From assembly GCF_010389155.1 (NCBI RefSeq), contig NC_057766.1:39441516-39505515 (forward strand): a DNA stretch of 64,000 nucleotides, read 5' to 3'. Shown here in pieces: positions 11,996-24,091 of this stretch. Below the pieces are notes generated by a model that made no database searches, had not been told where the DNA came from, and worked only from the letters and a program-made list of their open reading frames with translations. Position 1 is the stretch's first letter. The number at the start of each line of letters is the position of its first letter. Position numbers and translations under genes: made by a program. The DNA comes from Erigeron canadensis. Its lineage: Eukaryota > Streptophyta > Magnoliopsida > Asterales > Asteraceae.

Positions 11996-13022
11996 GTATA
12001 TTCCTGTCTGATCTCTTCATTTCTGTACTTTCCCCCCAATTATTTTCTCATTCTTGATTCTATATTTTTGTGTATCGACATTGCTTGTTATCACTCTTCA
12101 TGATCTTAAACTTCTAATGCTTGATCTGGGTTTTAGTCTTTTAATGTTTATAATATAACATAGTGCATAAAAATCGAATCTTTGAGCTTCAAGATTGTTG
12201 ATATTGTTAAATTTAGCCATCTCTTTTAGTTTGATTTATGTTTTTACTATTTGGGCATTTGCCCATTTCGATCTTGGTTTCATAATTGTAGTAGTTGAAT
12301 ATTGTTTAATTATTCTAGGTGTGTTTAATTACATACAAGTAGCTGATTACTATTAGGTCTAGGTTTGCTTGGATAAAAAAAAATTAGTATCAAGATTTAT
12401 ATTGATTCATTTGGTGGTGTTAAGGGGTGACTCACAGCTTGTTGGTTTTTGAATCAATGCTAATACACGCGACAAACCCGTAGTTTACAGCTTGTTGATT
12501 ACTATTTTGTAATGACTAGAAGCCTTGTGCTATAAGCCTATAACAGAATTTTGTGTGTAACTTATGGGGTGTTTGGATGCACTGATATCGGATAACTGAG
12601 ATGAACAACTATCAAGATAACTAGCATACTTAGGTAATCTTGTATTTAGTACAGAAACTCTACAGGATGTGTTTTCGGGTCTAGTTCAAACTCATTAGGT
12701 TAAAGTTACATCTCATTTTGAATGAATTTACTTTCGAGGTTGTTTGATTTTTTAGCATCCAGATTAATATGGGATTGTTTCAACTCTTAGAAAATTTCTT
12801 GTGTTATATGTCAAAAAATTATGGTGATATTGGATATCGAAGATTGGTATCCGACTTAAAAATCAGTCTCCTTTTCGGAACAAAAGGAGGGAAATAATAT
12901 AGTACTAGTTATTGATGTAACAGCATATACTCCTACTTGACTAATTTTGTCCATTTGATGAATTAATAGTTGCGCGGAACACGTAATGATATCTTCTAAC
13001 ATTTTGGAATCATGCAGCTAAC

Positions 13023-13868
13023 ATGGATGGTGGGAACAGGGGCCAAAATGGAATCCAATCACTGTTATCAGCAGAGCAAGAAGCTCAGCAAATTGTCAGT
13101 GCTGCCCGAAATGGTTTGTATTCTTTGCATCTGCTTAAATCTTTCATGTTTCTTACTTCTTAGAATGACAAGTTTGATTTTAAACTTTAAAACTCATCAT
13201 GAGTTACCAAACATGCATTCCATGAGTTTTAGTTTTTGATAGAACCCTGTTTTTTCTATCAGCCAAGTTGGCTCGACTAAAACAGGCCAAGGATGAGGCT
13301 GAGAGAGAAGTGGCTGAATTCCGTGCTCAGATGGAAGCTGATTTTCAAAGAAAAGTTGCTGAGGTAAACTTCCAGTTTTATAAAAGAAGCCTATTTCTTA
13401 AATAAACCGAGATTCTCAAGGTTATGATTTGTAGTTGACGACATAAAGTTTTAGCACTTTTTTGGTAGTTGATTCAGAATATTCGACCAAAAACTGACTT
13501 CTTTAATGGCTTAGATCATATAGTTGTAGGACACCACTCTCCAGACCATAATGATCCATCTAGTTTATTCCACACAATCTTGAAATTGTCATGTTTTTTA
13601 AGAGTAAATCTCGAAAAATGTTCTGATTAGTAGTTGATTTTTGTTACTGCTCCTGTTAGTATTATTACGATGTTGGAGTATTGCAAAATTTATCTCGGGC
13701 TAAACTATAGATTTTGATAAACAGTCGAGTGGCGACTCGGGTGCCAATGTGAAGCGTCTTGATAAGGAAACAGAGGGAAAGATTCAACACCTGAAGACCG
13801 ATGCTGATAGAATTTCACATGATGTTGTTGAAATGCTTTTGAAGCATGTCACCTCCGTTGGCTACTAA
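13023..13868 (+). CDS. V-type proton ATPase subunit G
   Basis: Subunit of the peripheral stalk of the vacuolar/endomembrane H+-ATPase. It pairs with subunit E and links the cytosolic V1 ATPase head to the membrane part. Exons 13023-13113, 13263-13363 and 13725-13868 are joined by in-phase GT-AG introns and give 111 aa, the normal size for plant VHA-G (about 110). The N-terminus contains [15 protein letters not shown] and then [24 protein letters not shown], the family hallmark. The rest is a charged, heptad-rich helix (coiled coil) ending in VTSVGY. The start is the first in-frame ATG after the inferred 5'UTR intron acceptor. It is a single intact copy with no oddities; which paralogue (G1, G2 or G3) is not determined. 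Confidence 0.93.
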
Positions 13869-14168
13869 TAAATCATCTCCAAAGTTGACAAGACGTATGA
13901 TTGTCTAGTGTTAACGTGGTTCTCCCTGCGTGTATTCTAGTATATTCAATCATTTAATCGTACAATTCTTGAGTTCTTGAATAAAAATTCGTTATTGCTG
14001 CTTGTTTGAAAAAACATTTCATAAAGCCCTAATCCATTCACATGTGTTGTATTTAAGGCGATTAGAGGTTGGTCAAAAGGCCAACAAATTCTAGCAGAAT
14101 GACATAATAAAATACAAATGATAAGGGACTATATACAAAGTCGATACTATGCTACTACCGGATCTGTC
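13869..14168. other. Convergent intergenic spacer
   Basis: 300 bp between the stop codons of the V-ATPase G gene (plus) and the permease gene (minus). It should hold both 3'UTRs and polyadenylation signals. AATAAA occurs at about 13980, a plausible signal for the V-ATPase transcript. Confidence 0.4.
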
Positions 14169-16536
14169 TTAGGAGTGAAGGATTGAAAGATCGAGAAAAA
14201 TTTGATCCAAGATGATCCCACACGCGAATAGTCCTACCCCGAGTAGGGCTGGTTTTGCTCTTGATATTCCCTTTCTGTTATCAGGTTCCTCTGCAGTATG
14301 CATAGCCCATGCCATTGCTGGTGGAAGGACTCCATACAGCATTGTCATACAATACCCTCCCTGTTTTAAGAACACCCATGAAAAAGGCACTTTACACGCA
14401 CAAATATACCTTCACATAACAAACATACAATCTTACAGCGATGTCAGTAGCAGCAGTGAATACATCTGGGACAGCAGTAGACACGATGAGAGACGGACCA
14501 ACAACCAAAGCTGTGGCTGTGAAACCAATTCTGTTGCCTTTCCACCACCTTTCCACCATTCCATCTAAGTCGACTCTACATTTCTGCAGTAAAAAATTAT
14601 AATTTTAGCCCAAGCATAAAAATGCAGACTTTCAGATACAAATGTCAAGGAGTTGACTTTGCCTGTGACGGAGAAGTATCCCAAGTCATATTGTTGACTA
14701 TTTGTTCTTTAAAGAACTGGGAGAAGCCCAGGAGAGTCCCTATTAGTGATGTTCCTACTGCTAGAAGTGAAAATGCTTCTACCATGATCTCAATTCCGTC
14801 CCATCTTTGCCTGATTTTACAGTCTCAAGATCATATAAATGAAGTTTAGTCAAGGTCAAACACAAGTAAAATACTTGTGGGCATGTGATCATTACCTCAT
14901 AAGCAACTCGACAGGATCCATGAGTGATTCAGCTTGGCTAGAGAGATTAAGAGCTATCACATCCCACACCAAGAGGCCCACCAAAGGTACAACACTACCA
15001 AGCATTACCGAAGTCCTTATACGTCCAATATCACCTCCCAGGTACGCACAGAGAACTGAAAGTCATAATTTGGCTGAGTTTGAGGTAGAAAAACTTAAAA
15101 GTTTAATTCAAAACATATAGAGTTGACTGTCAAGTATTACCTGGAGCTAGATCATGATAAACCAAAGAAAATATCATCACTGGAATAGTTCCCGGAACTT
15201 TTGTCCAATCACCATTACCCTGAAACCCTGACCACCCTCCAAACATGATTGCCAGAACCTCAATTGCTACCAACAAACCTGTTACAGACCATAGAAGCAG
15301 TGACAAGACTTGCATCAATTTGCCGACTTTTTGCAACTGAAAATTGCATAAATCGTAAATCCTTATTTTTTTACCAATATTTTTGCTACCATAGATATAC
15401 TTATCAGAGAATGTGTTGGGGAAACAATTGACAAAGTACTAGATAAGTTTTTGCGCAGCTTTGATCCTGAAGAATACCTATCATGGAGACTGTAAGAACT
15501 TGATTTACTTGATCTGTGGTGCGTGTTCCTCCAACGGATATCAGAATTGCAAAGAGCATGGTAAAGAAAACCCCTGAAACCGATTCTGGAATGTTGATCA
15601 AATGGTACAGAATTTCACCCGATTTCGAAACATAGGCGATCATCGACGTGTATCCCAAGAACACATAGGTCAAAGTAGCTAAGGTTCCTCCCAATTCACC
15701 TAATGTCTCTTGAGCCATAGTTCTAATGGAGATAACTTCCAACTCATTCTCATTGACCACCCTGGTTTTCTTCTTTTTAAGAAGTCCCACATTGATCTCA
15801 ACTAGTAACAATGCTTCAATCAATAGGAACCCCCAACACAAAGTCAACGATATTGAACTTGGAAGCAAACCCTGTTAAAAGAAAGTCAAATCTTATGTGG
15901 AATGGTGGATTGTTTGACATTTATCTAATAATCACATCAAATCTTAACATGTTTTATGAAATATGATTAATTTCATAAAAAAAAAATATGAAAGTTAAAA
16001 ATACAGTACTACTTCTAACACACCCCTTTGCTAGTGAGTTACCGCAGGATAAGTTTTCTTTGGAAGAGCAAGTATCCCGGACCCGATACTTGTACCAATG
16101 ATCAAAGCAACCGCACCGGCTATGGTACCCTTTTTCTTCGTGTCGGAAACTGCAATCGGAATAATGGGATCATCTCCTTTAATCTCCTTTTTTGAAGTTC
16201 TTTTATCTGGTGAATGCTCTCCTTGCAGTTGGCATGTTATATATGCATAATTGTAGTAACTCCTGTTGACGAAAACAAGAAACAGAAATCAAGTGAAATC
16301 TTATTTTTCCTCACACAAACACATATATCTATATCTATATAAATGTATGTATGTATGTAGATTGTAGAGAGATAGAATGAGATACCAACATACTTATAGG
16401 GTCTGTAGCAGTAAAGTGGGGTTGAAGTTCTTGTGTGATGAAATCTTTTAGTCCATAAAGGTGAATTGATTAGATAGTTTTTATGGGGTTTAATTTGATG
16501 GAAACTTGAATAGGAAGGAATGTACTGAATCTTCAT
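14169..16536 (-). CDS. Tryptophan/tyrosine permease-family transporter, probably plastidial
   Basis: Multi-pass transporter of the Trp/Tyr permease (HAAAP) family, related to the Arabidopsis At5g19500 type. The substrate is presumably an aromatic amino acid. Exons in coding order: 16536-16394, 16262-16043, 15871-15478, 15278-15141, 15055-14896, 14804-14658, 14575-14437, 14360-14169, giving about 510 aa. The N-terminal ~100 residues are basic, Ser/Thr-rich and poor in acids until about residue 60, like a chloroplast transit peptide. The first membrane segment GAVALIIGTSIGSGILALPK is the family signature, and later exons contain GLLVAIEVLAIMFGGWSG and VMIFSLVYHD. An open frame extends upstream of 16536 but starts at GTG, so the ATG is chosen. 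The exon 6-7 junction is uncertain: a GC donor (exon 6 ending 14663) joined to 14583 also stays in frame. Plastid location is inferred. Confidence 0.88.
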
Positions 16537-18110
16537 AACACTCACACACAGAGTTAAGATATGAGTGTGAGTGAAATGGAGATGCAGCTTTTTTCTCTTT
16601 TTTTTGCCAAATATCTGGGAGAGAATATGGAATCTTTAACATGTGGAATTGTTGACAAATAACCTTGTGAACTTGTTCATTGAATGTTGTCCACATGTCT
16701 AGTTTCTAGAAAGGACATTCCTGTCGTTGCTTTTGCTTCACAAGAAGAAGTAATTAACGTACATCATTTGTTTTCTTAACTTAGGATTGATCCTTTAAAG
16801 TTAATTGCTTAACATAGCCCAGTTTATTGGTTAATACACAATAAAATGTTGTACGTGATTGCTGATAATTATCTTTAGGATGATATTCTAAGAAAAAGTT
16901 TGAAATATGTAAGTTTTATTATTCATATACAGTGTTTAGCAATATAATTTTTTCCAATCTTTTTGTCTACCTTTCTAGACTAGTTTAGCACGTTTATGCC
17001 ATGGATGATATATATCTTTTAATAATTGCCTTGGGTCTACTTATTATGGTCCAGAGGTTATGAATTCATTATCTATGAAAATCGATGTCTTGGTAAATAT
17101 GTCATTCTTAACATTATTGCCACCCTTTTTATTTGAGCCAACATTTAGTAAGACAACGTGTTTGAAATAAAACACCCTTTTTATTGTTCGGTGTTTCTTA
17201 TTCATACATATTTATCACATCAAACCCCTGAAAATATCAATAAGAATTAAGTGATGTTGGCAAGTTGCAAAAATTTGAAACCCATTGACATATTGAGATG
17301 ATCATTTAAAATACTCAAATACTAAAAGTAAGGGTTTCATAAAACATCAAGGGGGTATATGTAATTTGCTCATACATAACCGGGCCAAAGGCCCAATATA
17401 TATCAAAACTCAATAATAGTGTAGTGCAGTAGTGCTATGCCTGGTTTGGGCTCAAGAAGGTACTATCAAATGTTTAGGAAACGTTTTTTTCTTTCCATTT
17501 TCAAAAGTTACTTAAGAAAGTACACAATGATCATATATCAGTACACAATCTTCTTAAAAACAAATTCTATGATTCACTACTTGGTGCCTTTGTTAATTTG
17601 TTTAATACAAAAAAAATATAATATTGTATATACAAATAGTCCGACCTCTGTTTTTGTTGAAGTGAGCCATGTTCAGCTTAACCTAAACGTCATTTAATAA
17701 TCGGGTTTAAGCTCGAGCTTGAAATATTAAACTCGATAATGATCGAGCCAAATCATAATTTAAACGAGTCCTAATTTAGTTAATAAAGCTCTTATAAAAC
17801 GTAAGTCAAATATTCGTTATAATATTATTATATAGTTTTATATTTTTATAATTAATATAACCCAAAATAATCTTTTCCATATATATATATATAATCACCT
17901 TATAGTTTTAGACTTACTTGTTAAGTTCACTGCATTTTTACAATATTCGTGAATACAATAGATGTTCTGAAAATCCGTATACACTATAACTTTTCGATCT
18001 AAATTTTATGCATTTTATCTTAAAATATAACATAGATCCTTGATCTCCATCTGAGATCGGTGGGTGAATTGAAATGCCCCTAGAAGTAAAAAGTTGAATA
18101 ACAAATTGAG
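16537..18110. other. Permease 5' flank and AT-rich intergenic DNA
   Basis: Contains the promoter side of the permease gene (transcribed leftwards). I see no convincing gene or element. The open frame at 17437-17697 is AT-rich with no recognisable domain. Confidence 0.45.
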
Positions 18111-18113
18111 TTA

Positions 18114-18410
18114 GGGGGAGTTTGGCCTAGCTTTTTTTAGGGGGCTTATAGCTTTTTTGCTTATTTTGATGGAAAAAAGCTATTTTAAGTGTTTGTGTGG
18201 GCTTTTGAGCTTATGGTTTTTAGCTTTTATAAACCACTTTTTGAGAAGCTAGAAATCAAAGCTTTTTAGCTTTTCTTCTTATTTTCCTTTCAAAAGCCAA
18301 AAGCTAATCCAAACACTACATAAAAGCTTATAAACTTAAAGCAAAAAAGCCAAAAAAAACTTATATTTTATAAACATAAGCCAAAAAATATAAGCTAAGT
18401 CAAACACCCC
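18114..18410. mobile_element. Tourist-like MITE (PIF/Harbinger type)
   Basis: A 297-bp element flanked by TTA on both sides (18111-18113, 18411-18413). Its terminal inverted repeats (GGGGGAGTTTGGCCTAGCTT at the left, near-complement at the right) match the GGGGTGTTTGG ends of Tourist MITEs. The interior is a long AGCTTTT/AAAAGCT-rich foldback with no coding capacity. Confidence 0.75.
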
Positions 18411-18856
18411 TTAAATATAATAATTGGTAATATACTTTCGGGTAGACGACATTTTGATCATGTAAAAGGAGAGAGGCACGTACCTCTGAAGAAAGAGTAA
18501 AAACATAAGACTATTTTAAGATGGGACCCAAAATGATATCCAGAGAGACAGCTAAATAACTTAGTGGGTCTCCATTTGTCTCGCCGACGGCCGGTGCCGT
18601 ATTTTGTCTCTGTTATGGAAATGAGCTCCACACGTACACCACTTTACCACGACCCCCACGCACCCTTCTGGTCTAAAATTGGATTTCCTTTTTCTTTAAC
18701 TTCGATTTTTATAATAAAATGTCTTTGAACATTAAAGCTTTAACTAATCATTGTTGACATTATATATGTTAAAATTAACTTTTATTATTACATACGAGTA
18801 TTTCATAACGAAGGAATTTTATTGACATAGTTATATATATATATATATATATATAT

Positions 18857-19016
18857 TTTCTTTATTTTGAGAACTATTTTTTTTAAGAACCATGAGAACT
18901 CTTACTTTATATGTTTGTTCACATGTTTTTTTTTGTTCATTCACATGCGAGAATATAAAATTTAGGAGTTCTCACGGTTCTTACAAAAAAAATGGGTTCT
19001 CAAAATAAGGGTCCCC
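18857..19016. mobile_element. Foldback MITE within (TA)n, first of three
   Basis: Terminal inverted repeats containing TTTTGAGAAC, eight or so T residues and AAGAACC at the left, mirrored at the right by GGTTCTTA and GTTCTCAAAA. It is bounded by (TA)n at about 18832-18855 and 19017-19039. No ORF. Confidence 0.65.
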
Positions 19017-19040
19017 TATATATATATATATATATATAAT

Positions 19041-19561
19041 GGGGTGAGTTATATTAGGAACTCCTTATTTTAGGGACTGTTAGGGACTCGATCTAGACCG
19101 TCCATTTTCATCAGATCTAATCACCACTGATCATCTCCGGCGACATCTCCGGCCATATTCATCGAGCGACATCTCCAGCGAGACTTACACATGTGTAAGT
19201 AAGTACAACTAAGTTGAATAAAAATTATGATTCGGAGCGGGTTTCGCCTTTAAGAATATTCATAAACCAAAGCTGGTGTGGGTAATAGGTCATTGAGGGT
19301 GATAAGTCATAGTGTGATAGGTCATAGAAGGTGATAGGTCATAGGGGGTGACCGATGATGGGTGATCTACCTAAAAAAAATTGTACTTAAAACATGTGTA
19401 AGTTACTTACACATGTGTAAGTCTCGCCAGAGATGGTCGCTGTCGCCAGAGGATCATGGTGGTGGTCGGAGATGATCATGGTGGTGGTGGTGGTGGTTAG
19501 AGATGATGGTGGTGGTGGCCGGAGAATTAGGTAGAATGAGTTCCTAACAGTCCACACACAC
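19041..19561. mobile_element. Foldback element within (TA)n, second of three
   Basis: About 520 bp. Outer ends share TTAGGAACTC in inverted orientation, and a second inner inverted pair contains GCGAGACTTACACATGTGTA. Right-half GGTGGTGG runs make it GC-richer than its surroundings. It is flanked by (TA)n on both sides. No coding region. Confidence 0.6.
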
Positions 19562-19601
19562 ATATATATATATATATATAATATCATATTATATATATAT
19601 A

Positions 19602-19920
19602 GGGATTAGTGCGTCGAAATGCAACAAACTATGTCCAAAAAGTTATAGTATGCACGAACTAACGTTTTTTTCTATTGTATGCATAAACTTAGTAAAAATG
19701 TTTAAATCATGCAATGTGTATACGTGGCAGCCCGTATGAGTTGCCACGTGTAAATTTTTTTTTTTTAACAGACCACGTGTAAGGTTTTTATTGGTCGGTC
19801 ACAAAAAATTGCATAATATAAACTTCTTTATTAAGTTTATGCATACAATAAAGAAAAATATTAGTTCGTGCACACTATAACCTTTTAGGCATAGTTTGTC
19901 GCATTCCGGCACACTAAACC
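19602..19920. mobile_element. Foldback MITE within (TA)n, third of three
   Basis: A 319-bp element with inverted arms of about 90-100 bp. The left arm has ACAAACTATG and TATGCACGAACTAA and the right arm their near-complements. (TA)n flanks lie on both sides (to 19601 and from 19921). The interior holds CCACGTG-type words but no ORF. Confidence 0.75.
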
Positions 19921-19945
19921 ATATATATATATATATATATATATA

Positions 19946-20726
19946 GATGTCCCGTTAATGTTCAATTTTAAAGTTTCATATACACATAGTACTCAATAAA
20001 AATACTTATATATGAAGATAAATACAATAGTAAAATGATCGACATGTTTATTCAAAAACATCAACAACGTACACTTGATGATCTTTTACGTATCACTAGT
20101 TCGTTTTAATACAATAATGCAATAGAACATCAATTCAATTCACAGTGTATGGACAAAAATAATAGTACACCTATCGGGGTGTATGTATTGATTCTTCATT
20201 ATTAATTAGACGTGACAAGATATTATTATTTGACTAGATATTTTACCTTAAAAAATATGGCTAATTAAAAACACTAAACACATACAAATATACAACACAA
20301 GGTTTCTTAGCTCTATGACAACCCTCGAGCTCTTTTTCTCTTTTCCTCACTATCACATCAGTTTTTTTCTCTCTCATAAATCACTCATTCCTCAATCACT
20401 ATCAACCTTACTTCTTGCTCACAAAAAAATATATATCATTTAAACCAAAAAGTTTTTTTTTTTGTTTGGAAGTGAACCGTACCCCACACAAGTTTGCTTT
20501 TCTCTCATCTTCACTTGACGAGGGGAAGGAAGAGCCTTGAAAGAGGTTGTTGCCAACCTTGGAAGTGTGGAAGATGAGAGCATGGAAGAGGGGGAGGAAG
20601 GAGCGTTGACACCGTCCATAATGTTCAAAAAAAGATTTACAAGTTATTAGCTAGTCACGACTCACGTGTAGCCAGAATAGTTATAAAAGTTCACTAAACT
20701 TATACTTACTATGTCATCATCTAAAT
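19946..20726. other. Intergenic, no recognised gene
   Basis: AT-rich. A CT-rich stretch (20330-20430) precedes a GC-richer segment (20465-20620), whose minus strand could encode a 59-aa Ser/Pro-rich peptide without any family I recognise. Confidence 0.35.
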
Positions 20727-21025
20727 CAGTGGCGGCTTAAGGCTTTTTGAGGCCTCAAATGGTATCAATTTTTGAGGCCTAGTTCATTACCATATAAATT
20801 AGAGTAAAAGAGAAAAACAAAAAAAAAAAAATTAACTTGATTTTTATTATAAACTACTAGTAATAAAAAAGATATGGATGATACCAAAACCAATAAGGGC
20901 GTTACTATAATGCAAATTATATATCGTAGTTAGTCCAAAATCCGAATATACATAATATTGAGGCCTTAAAAATATGAGGGCCTAAAACGACCGCCTAGTT
21001 TCATAGTACTGTTGAGCCACCTCTG
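20727..21025. mobile_element. hAT-type non-autonomous element (degraded)
   Basis: Begins CAGTGGCGGCTTAAGG and ends with the near inverse CCACCTCTG. Subterminal GAGGCCT words appear at both ends. The flanking octamers (ATCTAAAT and ATCAATCT) only partly match, so the target duplication is eroded. No ORF. Confidence 0.55.
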
Positions 21026-21227
21026 ATCAATCTTTGATGGAAAATGATACGTATGTGTCAGTCTGTTCAGCTTTTAAACGATCATAGATTATCAATATAC
21101 ATGCTTGCGTTATGATATCCTTTAAACTTGATTGTTACTGGTCTTTCTCGAGAAAAAACGTTTGTAGATGTTTAAACGACTTTTGTTACCATCCGCCACC
21201 ATTTCATTTGATATATTTATCTATATA

Positions 21228-21623
21228 TCTATACTATATTATAAAAAGAATAACCCTCTTTATTTTTAATAATATTGAAAATATGTAATATTTTCACTTA
21301 GCACCCCTTAAAATGTTTTCACATACACAATCCCCTTAACATTAATCTATACTATATTATAAAAATAATATCTCTCTTTATTTTTGGTAATGTTGAAAAT
21401 ATGTAATATTTTCACTTAGCACCCCTTAAAATGCTTTCACATACACAATCCCCTTAACATTAATGATTAAATTACACTATCAATCATTTTATCACTTAAA
21501 ATATGTCCATTAACCTTTACATCAATTATATACACAACTCAACGCCGCTCCATCACCAAAAGTCGCCCAAGCATCACACCATCGCAGTTACGGCCGCCAC
21601 GCATCTCGCGGGCACCGTGCTAG
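21228..21623 (+). mobile_element. Non-autonomous Helitron with duplicated 5' end
   Basis: Starts TCTATACTATATTATAAAA and ends GCGGGCACCGTGCTAG followed by T, matching plant Helitron ends (5' TC, 3' CTAG) with a GC-rich tail. The first 118 bp (21228-21345) are repeated at 21346-21463 with few changes, so it is either a nested insertion into a relative or a tandem duplication of the 5' end. No Rep/helicase coding. Confidence 0.65.
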
Positions 21624-22090
21624 TACACTAAAAAAAATATTCATGGATTCATACCATACCTTTTTCGACCAAAGCAATTGTGTCGTATTTCAAAATCAAA
21701 TATTTCATATGTTCCAAAAATGGATACAATACATTTTTCAAAAAAGGGCAATTAATGTACATGCGTCGTTATAAAGAGTAATCTTATTTTTGTGACAATA
21801 AAAAGAATCAGTAATTATGCTAAAAATAATAATCAATAATCTAATTAAGTAAAAGAATCATTAATCCACATTTTATTTTATTTTTATGTTCAAAACAAAA
21901 AAGATAATTAGAGCATAAAAGGAGATAAACACTATTCAGGTGTGACGGTTTATGTTGCTTTTATGGTGTTGCTTTTACGTACATTGATGTTCTTTATTTA
22001 TTTCAATTTGATTACCTTTGAGTATATTTCAAAACTGAAAGTGTTCAACTGGAACATGAAAATGTGATTAACATTGGTCTTAGTTACTCT

Positions 22091-23092
22091 CAGAGGCGGA
22101 TACAAGAATTTGTTATAGTTGGGGCAAAAAAATTTACTTAATGGTAGATGAGCGTCATCAAAGTAATTAATCGGCCTAAAGAAACTGTAAAACTAAAACG
22201 AAATAGTCTTAAATTAATACAACCTCAAAATTTTGCACATTTATCGCAATAATACAACTTAAAACTCAACAAAAATCATCTTAAAATAGCCAAAAACAGC
22301 TTAGAAGCAACCAATAAACAACAAAGAAAACTTAAAAACAATTGATAAACAGTAGAAAAAAAAACAACATAAACCCCCGTTAAAAAAAAATATATAATAA
22401 TAACTAGTAATACAAAACTAAAAAAAAAAAAACATACGAAAAGCAAAACAAACAACTAAAAACTAGGTTCATAAGCTTTTGGTTGTGAACAACGCATATA
22501 GTAAACTTCGTTAAACCATGATTAGTAAATTACAACTTTAAATAATAAGAACCAAGTAAAGTTCGTACAATCGACCTCTACATTTTCAACTTTGGAATCG
22601 AGTCATTACAACTTCAATCTTAACCCACCGGCGCTATCGTCTTGTGACACCGTCGCATCTTGCGGGCATATGTATAATTATAATAAATAGCCAACAAACT
22701 AATATGAAGATTGAAGCCTTTTAAAAAAATTACATCATCTTCATATACGGGCTACAACTAACACTTGTACTTCTTGTTATTATTTGGATTTATAAAAATC
22801 AAGATTGGAGAGTGGAGTCATGCATGGAGATCACGCAGGCAACACAAGAACTTGGCAAAAAAGGGAAATTGTAAAATAATGTTTTTTAATTTATAAATAC
22901 TTATGTTCTCATTTTCAAGTTTCGTATTAAAGTTGGAATTAATGGTTTGGGTTGAGGGCATTAAAAAAATGGAGCGAGGGCATCTTCATAAGGCTTGGGC
23001 TTTGATGAAAAATATTACATTTGTAAATTAAAGTTTATGGCAGCCAATAGGGGGCATTACCCCCCTCTACTTGCAACATACATCCGCCCCTG
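22091..23092. mobile_element. hAT-superfamily non-autonomous transposon with intact TSD
   Basis: A 1002-bp element with ends CAGAGGCGGATACA and TACATCCGCCCCTG, inverted near-matches of the common plant hAT terminus CAGGGGCGGA. It is flanked by a perfect 8-bp target duplication GTTACTCT (22083-22090 and 23093-23100). The interior is A-rich with no transposase frame. It contains a Helitron-tail-like phrase (GCATCTTGCGGGCA, about 22655). Confidence 0.85.
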
Positions 23093-23447
23093 GTTACTCT
23101 TCATGTCAGAGTGGAAGAAGCGAAAAGATTTTAAAAAGTAGAAAAAGATCCAAAAACTTTGAAAGAATCATGAGGAGCCTACATGAGATGAAAATCTTAT
23201 GTTATCACAAAATTTTCATATCATTTTTCATGAAAAAAAAACATTAATTGCCTTTTTTAGTTATCCGTTTAGAATTCCGTTAAGTTGTGATCATACGTAC
23301 GTCTTGTTTTAGCATAAAAGATTTCAAGTGCGAAACTTTTATTAATAATTAAATATCTTAAATAAGATGGTAAAAAAAATATGTCAAAAAATGTCACAGA
23401 AGCACGTACGTACGTTGGCTAAGTTGTGTACGTTAAAAATGACGAGC

Positions 23448-23737
23448 ATGGTATCCGCGTGTTGCGACGGATATTATGGACGACGGTGGCTGATGATGGA
23501 CGACGGCGGTGGTTATTCACGAAAATAAAAGGGTTGTGTATTGTTTTGGAATATAGAAAGAAAGAATATTTTGTGTGTTGATTTGGAGAGAGAATGAGAG
23601 AATAAGAATATTTAGTTTTGTTTTAAAGTAAAGGGTAAAAGGGTAAAATTACATGTCCTAAACATGTAAACTTTTCAAACACCCCATATAATTTTTAACA
23701 GGGATAATGATGAAATAGTCATCTTACTTGAATAGAT
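23448..23737 (-). mobile_element. Possible Helitron-like remnant, minus strand
   Basis: Read on the minus strand, an AT-rich body with a GTTTGAAAAG/ACATGT phrase runs into a CCACCGTCGTCC-rich tail ending GCGGATACCATGCTCG. This is the same ending style as the remnant at 11742. The 5' end is not firmly defined. Confidence 0.3.
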
Positions 23738-24091
23738 TAAAAGCCCGTTGGATTTAGCCATATACGGAGCAATATATATAATATCCAAAAAGAAATAGTT
23801 AGATTGAAGCAAGTCACAAAACGGCCTCTAAATCCGTTTTTATAATAATTTGTGTATAAAAGCAAAAATCCTCTACAATCAATGTGTTTTTTTTTTTCCC
23901 TTTCCTTTTTGCTATCTCACGTCTTCCTTGGCTTCTTTCAATTCATTCCAAATTCCATCTGATCATATATTCATCACTTTTCTTATTTTCAAAGACATAC
24001 ATATATACATAATATTCAATTTCCAGATAAATTACTAGTAATATTAATACGATCGATCATCATATATATATATACTACGTACGTACAGAAC
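23738..24091. other. Promoter side and leader of the patatin-like gene
   Basis: 354 bp with TTTTTTTTCCCTTTCC-type pyrimidine tracts (about 23885-23910) and a TATATATATA tract at 24064-24073. That tract is only about 20 bp before the ATG, so it is unlikely to be the TATA box. The TSS is not placed. Confidence 0.35.

Noticed and set aside
12545..12600. Tourist-like MITE in the V-ATPase G 5'UTR intron (GGGGTGTTTGGATGC)
   Set aside because: Only one end is visible; no inverted partner or TTA/TAA duplication found.
15279..15336. Extra permease coding sequence (KLMQVLSLLLWSV region)
   Set aside because: The homologous order is SMI directly followed by GLLVAIEVL. A proper acceptor, CTGTAACAG, ends just before 15278 and joins in phase with exon 3.
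16537..16545. Permease start nine bases further upstream
   Set aside because: That codon is GTG; the first in-frame ATG is at 16536.
20440..20628. Minus-strand Ser/Pro-rich small peptide
   Set aside because: No recognisable signal peptide or peptide-hormone motif; the 59 codons after the ATG lie in a compositionally biased stretch.
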